Positions 46,091 to 53,620 of a DNA stretch of 64,000 nucleotides are shown piece by piece (the first letter of the stretch is position 1; the number at the start of each line of letters is the position of its first letter). Both the position numbers and the translations under genes were made by a program. A model generated the notes under the pieces. It saw only the letters and a program-made list of their open reading frames with translations. It was not told the DNA's origin and searched no databases. Source of the stretch: Marivita sp051251565. Lineage in GTDB: Bacteria > Pseudomonadota > Alphaproteobacteria > Rhodobacterales > Rhodobacteraceae. Location: assembly GCF_051251565.1 (NCBI RefSeq), contig NZ_JBPOFB010000004.1, forward strand, positions 248,001 through 312,000, written 5' to 3'.

Positions 46091-46157
46091 AAGCGCCTTC
46101 GAAGGCGCTTGATACGCGATTTCGAAATCGCGTGTCAAAGCCCGTTCCAACGGGCTT
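46091..46157. repeat. Three tandem 20-bp palindromes
   Basis: Three palindromes follow one another: AAGCGCCTTCGAAGGCGCTT (46091-46110, perfect), ACGCGATTTCGAAATCGCGT (46114-46133, perfect) and AAGCCCGTTCCAACGGGCTT (46138-46157, CC centre). Spacers are 3 and 4 nt. The first two share a TTCGAA core but differ outside it. The array lies in the divergent region between the acyltransferase and SDR genes and looks like a REP-type element. Confidence 0.7.
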
Positions 46158-46272
46158 GCGCCGCCTGTGACCTGTGATGCGTTGGAGTGTCTTGTTTTTT
46201 CGCCTCGAAACACTTCAGAAAGGATCGCATTGCATCACCACGGGTGACAGCCAAGACCATGAGGAAATGACC

Positions 46273-47040
46273 ATGTTCATCACGCAAAATACAGTCGCCA
46301 TCGTCGCCGGAGGCGCATCTGGTCTTGGAGCAGCGGCCGCCACGGCCCTGGCCGAGGCGGGTGCAAAGCTAGTGATCCTTGACCGGGACGAGGCCGCAGG
46401 TAGCGCCCATGCCAAAGCACTGGGCGGTATGTTCGTGAAAACCGATGTGAGCGATCCAGCCAGCGTTGCCGCAGCACTCGAGTCTGTGAGAGCGACCCAT
46501 GGCGCGCTCCATATCGCAGTGAACTGTGCGGGGGTCGCACCGGCTGCGAAAACCGTGTCCAAAGGGGCCCCGCATAATGCGGCGTCCTTTGCGAATACGA
46601 TCACCGTCAACCTGATCGGCACCTTCAACGTCGCGTCCCAAGCCGCGGCGCTGATGGCTGGGAACGATCCGGTGGATGCAGACGGGTCGCGCGGTGTGAT
46701 CATCAACACCGCGTCTGTGGCTGCCTATGAAGGGCAGGTGGGGCAGGTGGCTTATGCCGCCTCCAAAGGTGGTGTGGTGGGCATGACCCTGCCCATGGCG
46801 CGCGATCTGGCGCAGCTTGGAATCCGTGTTTGCGCCATTGCGCCGGGGTTGTTCAAGACGCCCATGCTCGAAGGGTTGCCGCAAGAGGTGCAGGACAGCC
46901 TTGGCGCGCAAGTGCCGTTTCCGTCGCGGCTTGGGGGGGCAGCGGAATATGCGCAATTGGTGCGCCATATCGTGGAGAACCAGATGTTGAATGGAGAGGT
47001 GATCCGTTTGGATGGTGCCATCCGCATGGCTCCGCGCTAA
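46273..47040 (+). CDS. Short-chain dehydrogenase, 3-hydroxyacyl-CoA dehydrogenase type II-like
   Basis: The 255-residue SDR has the cofactor motif GGASGLGAAAA, the NCAGVAP segment and the catalytic YAASK. The insert pattern and the C-terminal LRHIVEN-like stretch with GEVIRLDGAIRMAPR resemble human HSD17B10-type 3-hydroxy-2-methylbutyryl-CoA or acyl-CoA dehydrogenases. It likely acts in fatty acid or isoleucine breakdown. ATG 46273 has GAGG 8 nt upstream; ATG 46267 is the alternative. Confidence 0.88.
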   Translation: MFITQNTVAIVAGGASGLGAAAATALAEAGAKLVILDRDEAAGSAHAKALGGMFVKTDVSDPASVAAALESVRATHGALHIAVNCAGVAPAAKTVSKGAPHNAASFANTITVNLIGTFNVASQAAALMAGNDPVDADGSRGVIINTASVAAYEGQVGQVAYAASKGGVVGMTLPMARDLAQLGIRVCAIAPGLFKTPMLEGLPQEVQDSLGAQVPFPSRLGGAAEYAQLVRHIVENQMLNGEVIRLDGAIRMAPR

Positions 47041-47072
47041 GTCTGTGCCAAGTCCGAAACCCGGAGACCGCC

Positions 47073-47792
47073 ATGCCCCTTGAAGCGCTCATCGTCAGCC
47101 ACGGCCAACCGTCCGACCCCGATGTCGGTGAGGCTGAGATCGCAGCTTTGGCCGCCGCCGTAGCGCAGCACCTGCCGGATGCGCGGGTCGACGGCGTCAC
47201 CCTCGCCGCGCCGGGCCGGATCGAGGCGCTGTCGGCTGACCGTCCCGGTGCGTTGATCTATCCGATGTTCATGGCAGATGGCTGGTTCACGCAGGTGCAA
47301 TTGCCCAAAAGGCTGGCAGATGGTGTTGGGCCGCGATTGGTCAGCTTTGGTCTGGATTGCACGTTGCCGATGTTGGCGGCGCATTGGGTGCGGCAGGTCT
47401 GTGCGGATCGCGGGTTTGATCCCAAGGACACCGACTTGATCATCGCCGGGCATGGATCGGGCAAGTCGCGGCGTGTCTCTGAAGCCACAAACGCCTTTGC
47501 CGCCCGCGTGGCCGGGGAGGTCAAACCACGGTCAGTGCGCTGCGGATTCGTCGAGGAAGACCCGTCGCTGACCGACGCTCTGACCGGGCTGGGGGAGAAA
47601 TCGATCTGCCTGCCATTCTTTGCCGCCAAGCGGGGGCATGTGTTGGATGACCTGCCCGAGGCCGTCGCCGCATCGGGGTTTACAGGCGTCGTGCTCGACC
47701 CCATCGGTTTGCACCCGGACGTGCCCAAGATGATCGCCGACGCCCTGCGCTGGCGGGCAACGACCCCAAACGTGGCGCAGTGTGTGTTCTGA
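47073..47792 (+). CDS. CbiX/sirohydrochlorin chelatase-like protein
   Basis: The 239-residue protein resembles the CbiX/SirB chelatase family in its start (LEALIVSHGQPSDPD) and in the repeated half (TDLIIAGHGSGKS), each with a metal-binding His in a beta-strand followed by Gly. The two-domain length fits class II chelatase duplicates. Metal and tetrapyrrole specificity are unknown, and no cobalamin genes are adjacent; nrdJ, a B12 user, lies 13 kb away. It follows the SDR gene by 32 nt and may share its transcript. Confidence 0.7.
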   Translation: MPLEALIVSHGQPSDPDVGEAEIAALAAAVAQHLPDARVDGVTLAAPGRIEALSADRPGALIYPMFMADGWFTQVQLPKRLADGVGPRLVSFGLDCTLPMLAAHWVRQVCADRGFDPKDTDLIIAGHGSGKSRRVSEATNAFAARVAGEVKPRSVRCGFVEEDPSLTDALTGLGEKSICLPFFAAKRGHVLDDLPEAVAASGFTGVVLDPIGLHPDVPKMIADALRWRATTPNVAQCVF

Positions 47793-47817
47793 ACGGGACA
47801 TACTGTGTCGGCGGTGT

Positions 47818-47836
47818 TTTTTACCAAATGGTAAAA
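47818..47836 (-). terminator. AT-rich hairpin after the tRNA gene
   Basis: TTTTACCA and TGGTAAAA form an 8-nt inverted repeat just past the 3' end of the minus-strand tRNA. It is weak for a terminator but well placed. Confidence 0.4.
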
Positions 47837-47838
47837 TA

Positions 47839-47915
47839 TGGTAGGCCCGGCAGGACTTGAACCCGCAACCAAAGCGTTATGAGCGCTCTGCTCTAACCAA
47901 TTGAGCTACAGGCCC
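47839..47915 (-). tRNA. tRNA with CAU anticodon (tRNA-Ile2 or elongator tRNA-Met)
   Basis: The 77-nt gene folds into a full cloverleaf with encoded CCA: acceptor GGGCCTG / CGGGCCT, D-arm GCTC/GAGC, anticodon stem GAGCG/CGCTT with loop CTCATAA, and T-arm GCGGG/CCTGC with TTCAAGT. The anticodon is CAU. It lacks the initiator features (mismatched 1-72 and three GC pairs in the anticodon stem). C4-G69 and C5-G68 pairs are present, which favour TilS recognition and thus an isoleucine tRNA with lysidine, but elongator Met is not excluded. Confidence 0.92.
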
Positions 47916-48029
47916 GCCATACGCGTTTCCTTACCAGACAATGGGGGCGCGTCAAGAGGTGGCGCACGCAGATGATGGACTCGTGCCCATGCCTGCGCTA
48001 AGGCACCCGCGACCTTCGGAGGGTGCGGC

Positions 48030-49076
48030 ATGACAGACGGCAAAAATGGTATCACCTACGCAGATGCGGGTGTGGACATTGACGCGGGCAATGCGTTGGT
48101 GGAACGGATCAAACCTGCGGCCAAACGCACGGCACGGCCGGGGGTGATGTCTGGGCTGGGCGGGTTTGGCGCGCTGTTCGATCTCAAGGGCGCCGGGTTC
48201 ACCGATCCGGTGCTGGTGGCCGCCACCGATGGCGTCGGCACCAAACTGCGGATCGCGATCGACACCGGCCATGTGGATGGCGTCGGTATTGATCTGGTGG
48301 CGATGTGTGTCAACGATCTGGTCTGTCAGGGCGCAGAGCCACTGTTTTTCTTAGATTATTTCGCCACGGGCAAGCTTGACACCGACACCGCTGCGCGGGT
48401 GATCGAAGGCATTGCCGAAGGGTGCGCGCGGTCTGGCTGTGCGCTGATCGGCGGCGAGACTGCCGAGATGCCGGGCATGTATCCAGCCGGCGATTTCGAC
48501 CTTGCAGGCTTTGCTGTGGGCGCGATGGAGCGGGGCAGCGACCTGCCACGCGGCGTGGCCGAAGGTGATGTGCTGCTGGGTCTTGCTTCTGATGGAGTGC
48601 ATTCGAACGGCTATAGCCTTGTGCGCAAGCTGGTTGAGGTATCAGGCCTTGGCTGGGACGCGGCATGCCCTTGGGCCGAAGGATCACTGGGGGCTGCATT
48701 GCTGACGCCCACGCGGCTTTACGTGACACAGGCATTGGCGGCGGTGCATGCGGGTGGTGTGCACGCGCTGGCGCATATCACGGGCGGTGGCCTGACCGAG
48801 AACCTGCCACGCGTTCTGCCCGAGGAACTTGGCGCACAGATCGATCTGTCGGCGTGGGATTTGCCGCCTGTGTTCAAATGGTTGGCACAGACTGGCGGTA
48901 TGGCCGAGACGGAACTGCTCAAGACCTTCAATTGCGGAATGGGTATGATCCTCGTGGTAGCGCCGAACCGTGCTGCGGCGTTGACAACGATCCTCGAAGA
49001 GGCGGGTGAAACGGTGTCGGAGATTGGCACAGTCACCGGCACACCGGGCGTGGCCTACACAGGCGCGCTGGTTTGA
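48030..49076 (+). CDS. purM: Phosphoribosylformylglycinamidine cyclo-ligase
   Basis: PurM makes AIR from FGAM in purine synthesis. The 348-residue protein has YADAGVDIDAGNALVERIKP at its N-terminus, ATDGVGTKLRIA, GGETAEMPGMY and HITGGGLTENLPRVLP. Its stop overlaps the purN start by 4 nt. Confidence 0.97.
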   Translation: MTDGKNGITYADAGVDIDAGNALVERIKPAAKRTARPGVMSGLGGFGALFDLKGAGFTDPVLVAATDGVGTKLRIAIDTGHVDGVGIDLVAMCVNDLVCQGAEPLFFLDYFATGKLDTDTAARVIEGIAEGCARSGCALIGGETAEMPGMYPAGDFDLAGFAVGAMERGSDLPRGVAEGDVLLGLASDGVHSNGYSLVRKLVEVSGLGWDAACPWAEGSLGAALLTPTRLYVTQALAAVHAGGVHALAHITGGGLTENLPRVLPEELGAQIDLSAWDLPPVFKWLAQTGGMAETELLKTFNCGMGMILVVAPNRAAALTTILEEAGETVSEIGTVTGTPGVAYTGALV

Positions 49077-49666
49077 CGAAACGGGTTGCGATCCTGATTT
49101 CGGGCGGCGGCTCCAACATGGTGTCGCTGGTCGAGGACATGACCGGCGATCACCCGGCACGGCCTGTGCTCGTGCTGTCCAACCGGGCGGATGCAGGCGG
49201 GTTGGCCAAGGCCAAGGCGCGCGGCATCCCGACGGCGGTGGTCGATCACCGGCCTTTTGGATCGGATCGCCCCGCGTTCGAGGCGGCCTTGACCCATGTG
49301 CTTGATCAGGTGCGGCCTGATATCATTTGCCTTGCGGGCTTTATGCGCGTTCTTACCGAAGGGTTTGTGATGCGCTGGCAGGGCACGATGCTCAATATCC
49401 ATCCCTCGTTGCTGCCGAACTACAAAGGTCTGCACACCCATCAGCGCGCAATTGATGCGGGTGATACCGAAGCGGGCTGTTCAGTGCACGAGGTGACGGC
49501 AGAGCTGGATGGCGGACAGGTTCTGGGGCAGGCGCGGGTCCCGATTGACCCGGAAGACCGCGCCGATGATCTGGCCGCGAAAGTGCTGGTGCAGGAGCAT
49601 ATCCTCTACCCTTTGGTTCTGCGCCGCTTTGCTGAAGAAAATCGCACCCGGATCGACTTGCCTTGA
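49073..49666 (+). CDS. purN: Phosphoribosylglycinamide formyltransferase
   Basis: PurN transfers formyl from 10-formyl-THF to GAR. The 197-residue protein has ILISGGGSNM, and the catalytic set Asn, His, Asp in MLNIHPSLLPNYKGLHTH and DGGQVLGQA. It starts with TTG at 49073, overlapping purM (TTGA). With purM it forms a typical two-gene purine operon. Confidence 0.96.
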   Translation: MTKRVAILISGGGSNMVSLVEDMTGDHPARPVLVLSNRADAGGLAKAKARGIPTAVVDHRPFGSDRPAFEAALTHVLDQVRPDIICLAGFMRVLTEGFVMRWQGTMLNIHPSLLPNYKGLHTHQRAIDAGDTEAGCSVHEVTAELDGGQVLGQARVPIDPEDRADDLAAKVLVQEHILYPLVLRRFAEENRTRIDLP

Positions 49667-49758
49667 CACTGCGTCCTATAACGCTAGGCAGGGAAAGGCT
49701 TTTCGGATATACCCGTGCTGGGGTGCAGCACATACAATAAAAACGAACGACCCGAATT

Positions 49759-50916
49759 ATGCACATCATCACGACGACCTCCGACCTTGCCGCGTTTTGC
49801 GAACGTGCCGCACAAACGGCTTATGTGACTGTCGATACAGAGTTTCTGCGGGAGCGGACCTATTACTCCAAGCTGTGTCTGATCCAGCTTGCCTTTCGCG
49901 GCGACGGTGATAAGGACGCGGCGTTGGTTGATCCGTTGGTCGAAGGGCTGTCGCTTGAGCCGTTGCTGGACTTGTTTCGCAATCCCAACGTGGTCAAAGT
50001 GTTCCACGCGGCGCGGCAGGATCTTGAGATTTTCTATATTGATCATGGCGTTATTCCGCATCCTTTGTTCGACAGCCAGGTTGCCGCGATGGTGGCAGGT
50101 TTTGGCGAACAGGTCGGGTACGAGACGCTTGTGCGCAAGATCGCCAAGCAGGCGCTGGATAAATCTTCGCGCTTTACCGATTGGTCCCGGCGTCCCTTGT
50201 CGGACAGCCAAAAGACCTATGCGCTGGCAGATGTGACGCATCTGCGGGTGATCTACGAATATCTGCGGATGCGGCTGGCCGAGACGGGCCGGGACCGTTG
50301 GGTCGAAGAAGAGATTGCCACGCTGCTCGCGCCAGAAACCTATGTCACCCGCCCCGAAGATGCATGGATGCGGGTCAAGACCCGGTCCAATGCGCCGCGG
50401 TTTCTTGCGATTGTCAAAGAACTGGCACGGTTCCGGGAAACCTATGCGCAAGAGCGTAATATTCCGCGCAGTCGCGTATACAAGGATGATGCGCTGGTCG
50501 AACTGGCCTCGACCAAACCCAAGGACATGAGCGATCTCAACGGATCGCGGCTTTTGCTGCGCGAGGCCCGCAAGGGTGAGATTGCCAATGGCATCCTGGC
50601 GGCGGTGCACCGGGCGCAAAGCATGCCGAAAGAGCAATTGCCCTCGCCTGACAGTGCGCGGCAATCGCCACAGGTGAACCCGGCTTTGGCCGATTTGCTG
50701 CGGGTGCTGCTCAAGGCGAAAACCGAAGCGTCGGGCGTGGCGTCAAAATTGATTGCCAGCTCTGCCGATCTGGATGCCTTGGCCTCGGGCGACCGAAACG
50801 TCCCCGCGATGCAGGGCTGGCGGCGCGAAGTCTTTGGCGAAGATGCGCTGCGCCTGTGTGACGGGCGTGTGGCGCTTGCCGCGAAGGGCAAGCAGGTTCA
50901 GATCATCGAGCTTTAA
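49759..50916 (+). CDS. rnd: Ribonuclease D
   Basis: RNase D trims tRNA 3' ends. The 385-residue protein has the DEDDy exonuclease motifs (VDTEFLRERTYY; FHAARQDLEIF; DVTHLRVIYEYL with Tyr) in residues 20-180 and an HRDC domain (about 210-290). Its stop overlaps the convergent lipoprotein gene by 4 nt. Confidence 0.94.
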   Translation: MHIITTTSDLAAFCERAAQTAYVTVDTEFLRERTYYSKLCLIQLAFRGDGDKDAALVDPLVEGLSLEPLLDLFRNPNVVKVFHAARQDLEIFYIDHGVIPHPLFDSQVAAMVAGFGEQVGYETLVRKIAKQALDKSSRFTDWSRRPLSDSQKTYALADVTHLRVIYEYLRMRLAETGRDRWVEEEIATLLAPETYVTRPEDAWMRVKTRSNAPRFLAIVKELARFRETYAQERNIPRSRVYKDDALVELASTKPKDMSDLNGSRLLLREARKGEIANGILAAVHRAQSMPKEQLPSPDSARQSPQVNPALADLLRVLLKAKTEASGVASKLIASSADLDALASGDRNVPAMQGWRREVFGEDALRLCDGRVALAAKGKQVQIIEL

Positions 50917-51428
50917 CGACGGACTGTGCGGGCGGTGTTGGCCCCGCGCACGGTGATCGTGCGGATGCCGCGCAGGTTTTGATCCGTGACCCATAGGGCA
51001 ACAGTGACCTGTCGTGCCAGAGCGCCTGCATTGCGTGGCCCGGATTGTTGCAACGCTCTGAGGTCCAGCACGAGGGTGGACGGGTCACCATCGCTGTCAT
51101 CGGCAATCAGACGCACATCGAACGGGCCTGCGCGTTCGGCCTGACCCGTGGCGCGGATGATGGCCCCGCCGGGGCGGCGTTCCACGAGCAATTCAGTGAT
51201 GTCGGCTATGGGCGTCCCGGCAAATGCGTCAGGCTGGTTGCTGCGGAAAATCGACGCACGCCGCGCCGGGATCAACGGATTCACCGTGGCAGTGGCCACA
51301 TCCATCGCGGCAGGGTCCGGTTCGCTTGAGCCAAACCAGTTGAACGGGTTTAAACGCGACTCGCTGACTGTTGCGCATCCTGTCAGCGCCACGGTTGCGA
51401 GGATCAAAAGCGTCACGGGTTTTCGCAT
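50913..51428 (-). CDS. Lipoprotein of unknown function
   Basis: The 171-residue protein starts with a lipoprotein signal (MRKPVTLLILATVALTGC) whose Cys18 is the acylation site. The mature part has about 150 residues with no recognised domain, alternating short strands (ADITELLVERR, GAIIRATGQAE, FDVRLIADD). ATG 51428 is chosen for the lipobox; the frame to 51491 has no signal peptide at its start. Similar small lipoproteins occur beside rnd in Rhodobacterales, as I recall. Function unknown. Confidence 0.75.
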   Translation of the reverse strand: MRKPVTLLILATVALTGCATVSESRLNPFNWFGSSEPDPAAMDVATATVNPLIPARRASIFRSNQPDAFAGTPIADITELLVERRPGGAIIRATGQAERAGPFDVRLIADDSDGDPSTLVLDLRALQQSGPRNAGALARQVTVALWVTDQNLRGIRTITVRGANTARTVRR

Positions 51429-51561
51429 GGTCGGTCCCTCTGCCTGTGCTCTTTCGACGTAACCGATTGTGCCGCCGTTGAAAAGCGTCATGCCCGGACT
51501 GGACCTTCGGGTCGGGTCTCCCTAGGTGTTCAGTCAGCACAATTCAGGACCGGAGACCGTT

Positions 51562-51975
51562 ATGGCCAACGCGGCGTTTGAAGAGATAGTCGAGGATTTC
51601 GAATTTCTGGACGATTGGGAAGACCGCTACCGGATGGTGATCGAGCTTGGCCGCGCGATGGAGCCATTGCCGGATGCTTTGAAGGTGCCGGCCACCAAGG
51701 TCGATGGCTGCGCCAGTCAGGTCTGGCTGCATCCGCAGGTCGAGGACGGCGTGGTGCAGTTTGAGGGCGAATCCGATGCGATGATCGTCAATGGCCTGAT
51801 CGCGGTGTTGCGCAAGCTCTATAACGGATTGTCCCCGTCAGAGGTCGCCGCCATTGACGCGCGGGCGGAATTGGGGCGGTTGGGCTTGAACGATCATTTG
51901 TCGGCACAAAGGTCAAACGGGCTGCGCGCGATGATTGAGCGTTTGCAAGGATTTGCGGGCGCATCTTCAGGTTAA
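51562..51975 (+). CDS. sufE: SufE-family cysteine desulfurase activator
   Basis: SufE accepts sulfur from SufS for Fe-S cluster assembly. The 137-residue protein has the acceptor Cys50 in KVDGCASQVWL, followed by GESDAMIVNGLIAVLRKLYNG. The suf operon is not in the window. It ends convergent with trpE, with a repeat copy between them. Confidence 0.92.
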   Translation: MANAAFEEIVEDFEFLDDWEDRYRMVIELGRAMEPLPDALKVPATKVDGCASQVWLHPQVEDGVVQFEGESDAMIVNGLIAVLRKLYNGLSPSEVAAIDARAELGRLGLNDHLSAQRSNGLRAMIERLQGFAGASSG

Positions 51976-52034
51976 GTGACCGCCTGCGGCGTACAGGTTT
52001 GAGCGTGCGCCCCGGTTGGAGGCTGACGACGGTT

Positions 52035-52096
52035 GGGGGCGCTGCCCCCGTCGCGCTGTGCGCGACTCCCCCGAGGTATTTAAGGCCCAAAGAAGA
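52035..52096 (-). repeat. Intergenic repeat, copy A (after trpE)
   Basis: Read on the minus strand, it begins 5 nt after the trpE stop with TCTTCTTTGGG, then AAATACCTCGGGG, and ends in two hairpins (TCGCGCACAGCGCGA and GGGGGCAGCGCCCCC). Copy B at 56755-56813 has the same order of elements and the same distance from a stop codon. It is a family that I recall as common in Rhodobacterales genomes. Confidence 0.75.
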
Positions 52097-52101
52097 CTGG
52101 G

Positions 52102-53616
52102 TCAGTCGTTGCCATTGCCAGTGAAACGCGCGGCGTCGGCCGCGGCACGGCGGATCGCGTTCGATTTGTGGACGGTTTCCTGATATTCGGCTTCGGGGTC
52201 GCTGTCATAGACAACGCCGCCACCGGCTTGGATATAAAGCTTTTTGTCCTTCACCAACGCGGTGCGCAGCGCAATGCACATGTCCATATCGCCGCCCGCG
52301 CTGAAATAGCCAAGGCCGCCACCATAGATGCCGCGTTTTTCCGGTTCCAGCTCGTCGATGATCTCCATCGCGCGGACCTTGGGTGCACCTGACACGGTGC
52401 CTGCGGGCAGACCGGCCAGCAGGGCCGACAGCGCGTCATGTTCGGGGCTGAGATCGCCCACCACGTTGGAAACGATATGCATGACGTGGCTGTAGCGTTC
52501 TATGATGAATTTCTCGGTGGGGCGCACTGTCCCAATTTTGGCCACGCGGCCCACATCGTTGCGGCCCAGATCAAGCAGCATCAGGTGTTCGGCGCATTCC
52601 TTGGGGTCGCCCAAAAGGTTAGCTTCGAGCGCGTCATCCTCGGCAGGTGTAGCGCCGCGCGGGCGGGTGCCTGCGATGGGGCGGATGGTGACTTCGTTGC
52701 CAAAGACCCGCACAAGGATTTCAGGGCTTGCCCCGATAACCTGGAAGCCCCCAAAGTTAAAGTAAAACATGAAGGGCGACGGATTAGTCCTTCGCAAAGA
52801 ACGATAAAGTGAGAATGGCGGCAGTGGGAAGTCTTGCGTCCAGCGTTGCGCCGGGACCACCTGAAAAATGTCGCCTGCGCGGATGTAATCCTTGGCTTTC
52901 TCAACTGCGTGCTTGTAGCCCTCATGAGTGAAATTCGAAACGGGCGGGGCGCTGTCCGCCGGGTCGCCCATTTCCCGGGCCTGTTGCGGCAGCGCGCGTT
53001 CGAGATCGCGCACCGCGTCCATCACCCGCTCTGCGGCCTGTGCGTAGGCAGCACGTGCAGTCAGGCCATCGGTGACCCAAGCGGGTGACACAACAGTCAC
53101 TTCGCCTTTCACCCCGTCCAGAACGGCCACCACCGACGGCCGCATCATGATGGCGTCAGGCAGGCCGAGCGGATCGGGGTTGATGTTGGGCAGATGTTCG
53201 ACCAGCCGGATCATGTCGTAGCCCAGATACCCAAAGAGGCCAGCCGCTGCCTGCGGCAGGTTGTCGGGCAAGTCGATCCGCGATTCCGCGATAAGCGCGC
53301 GCAGCGTGGTCAGGGGGTCATCGTCCTGCGGTACAAACGCGTCAGGGTCGTAGCGGGCGACGCGGTTGATGCGGCTTTCCGTGCCGTGACATTGCCAGAT
53401 CACATCCGGTTTCATCCCGATGATCGAGTATCGCCCGCGAACCTCGCCACCAGTGACGCTTTCGAGGACAAAGGCGTCTTTGGCGGCCCCGGTGAGTTTC
53501 AGCATCAGCGACACGGGTGTGTCGAGGTCGGCTGCGAGGCGCGCGTAGACAACCTGGTTTTGGCCGGCTTCGTAGGCGCGGGCAAAGCTGTCGAAATCGG
53601 GGGTCAAACTGGCCAT
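52102..53616 (-). CDS. trpE: Anthranilate synthase component I
   Basis: TrpE makes anthranilate from chorismate for tryptophan synthesis. The 504-residue protein has the feedback-site segment FVLESVTGG, the QVVPAQRW region, and the chorismate-binding GTRPRGATPAEDDALE and AGAGVV-like C-terminal YIQAGGGVVYDSDPE. It lies 4 nt after ppiD. trpG is not adjacent. Position after ppiD is usual in this order. Confidence 0.96.
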   Translation of the reverse strand: MASLTPDFDSFARAYEAGQNQVVYARLAADLDTPVSLMLKLTGAAKDAFVLESVTGGEVRGRYSIIGMKPDVIWQCHGTESRINRVARYDPDAFVPQDDDPLTTLRALIAESRIDLPDNLPQAAAGLFGYLGYDMIRLVEHLPNINPDPLGLPDAIMMRPSVVAVLDGVKGEVTVVSPAWVTDGLTARAAYAQAAERVMDAVRDLERALPQQAREMGDPADSAPPVSNFTHEGYKHAVEKAKDYIRAGDIFQVVPAQRWTQDFPLPPFSLYRSLRRTNPSPFMFYFNFGGFQVIGASPEILVRVFGNEVTIRPIAGTRPRGATPAEDDALEANLLGDPKECAEHLMLLDLGRNDVGRVAKIGTVRPTEKFIIERYSHVMHIVSNVVGDLSPEHDALSALLAGLPAGTVSGAPKVRAMEIIDELEPEKRGIYGGGLGYFSAGGDMDMCIALRTALVKDKKLYIQAGGGVVYDSDPEAEYQETVHKSNAIRRAAADAARFTGNGND

Positions 53617-53620
53617 GGGA

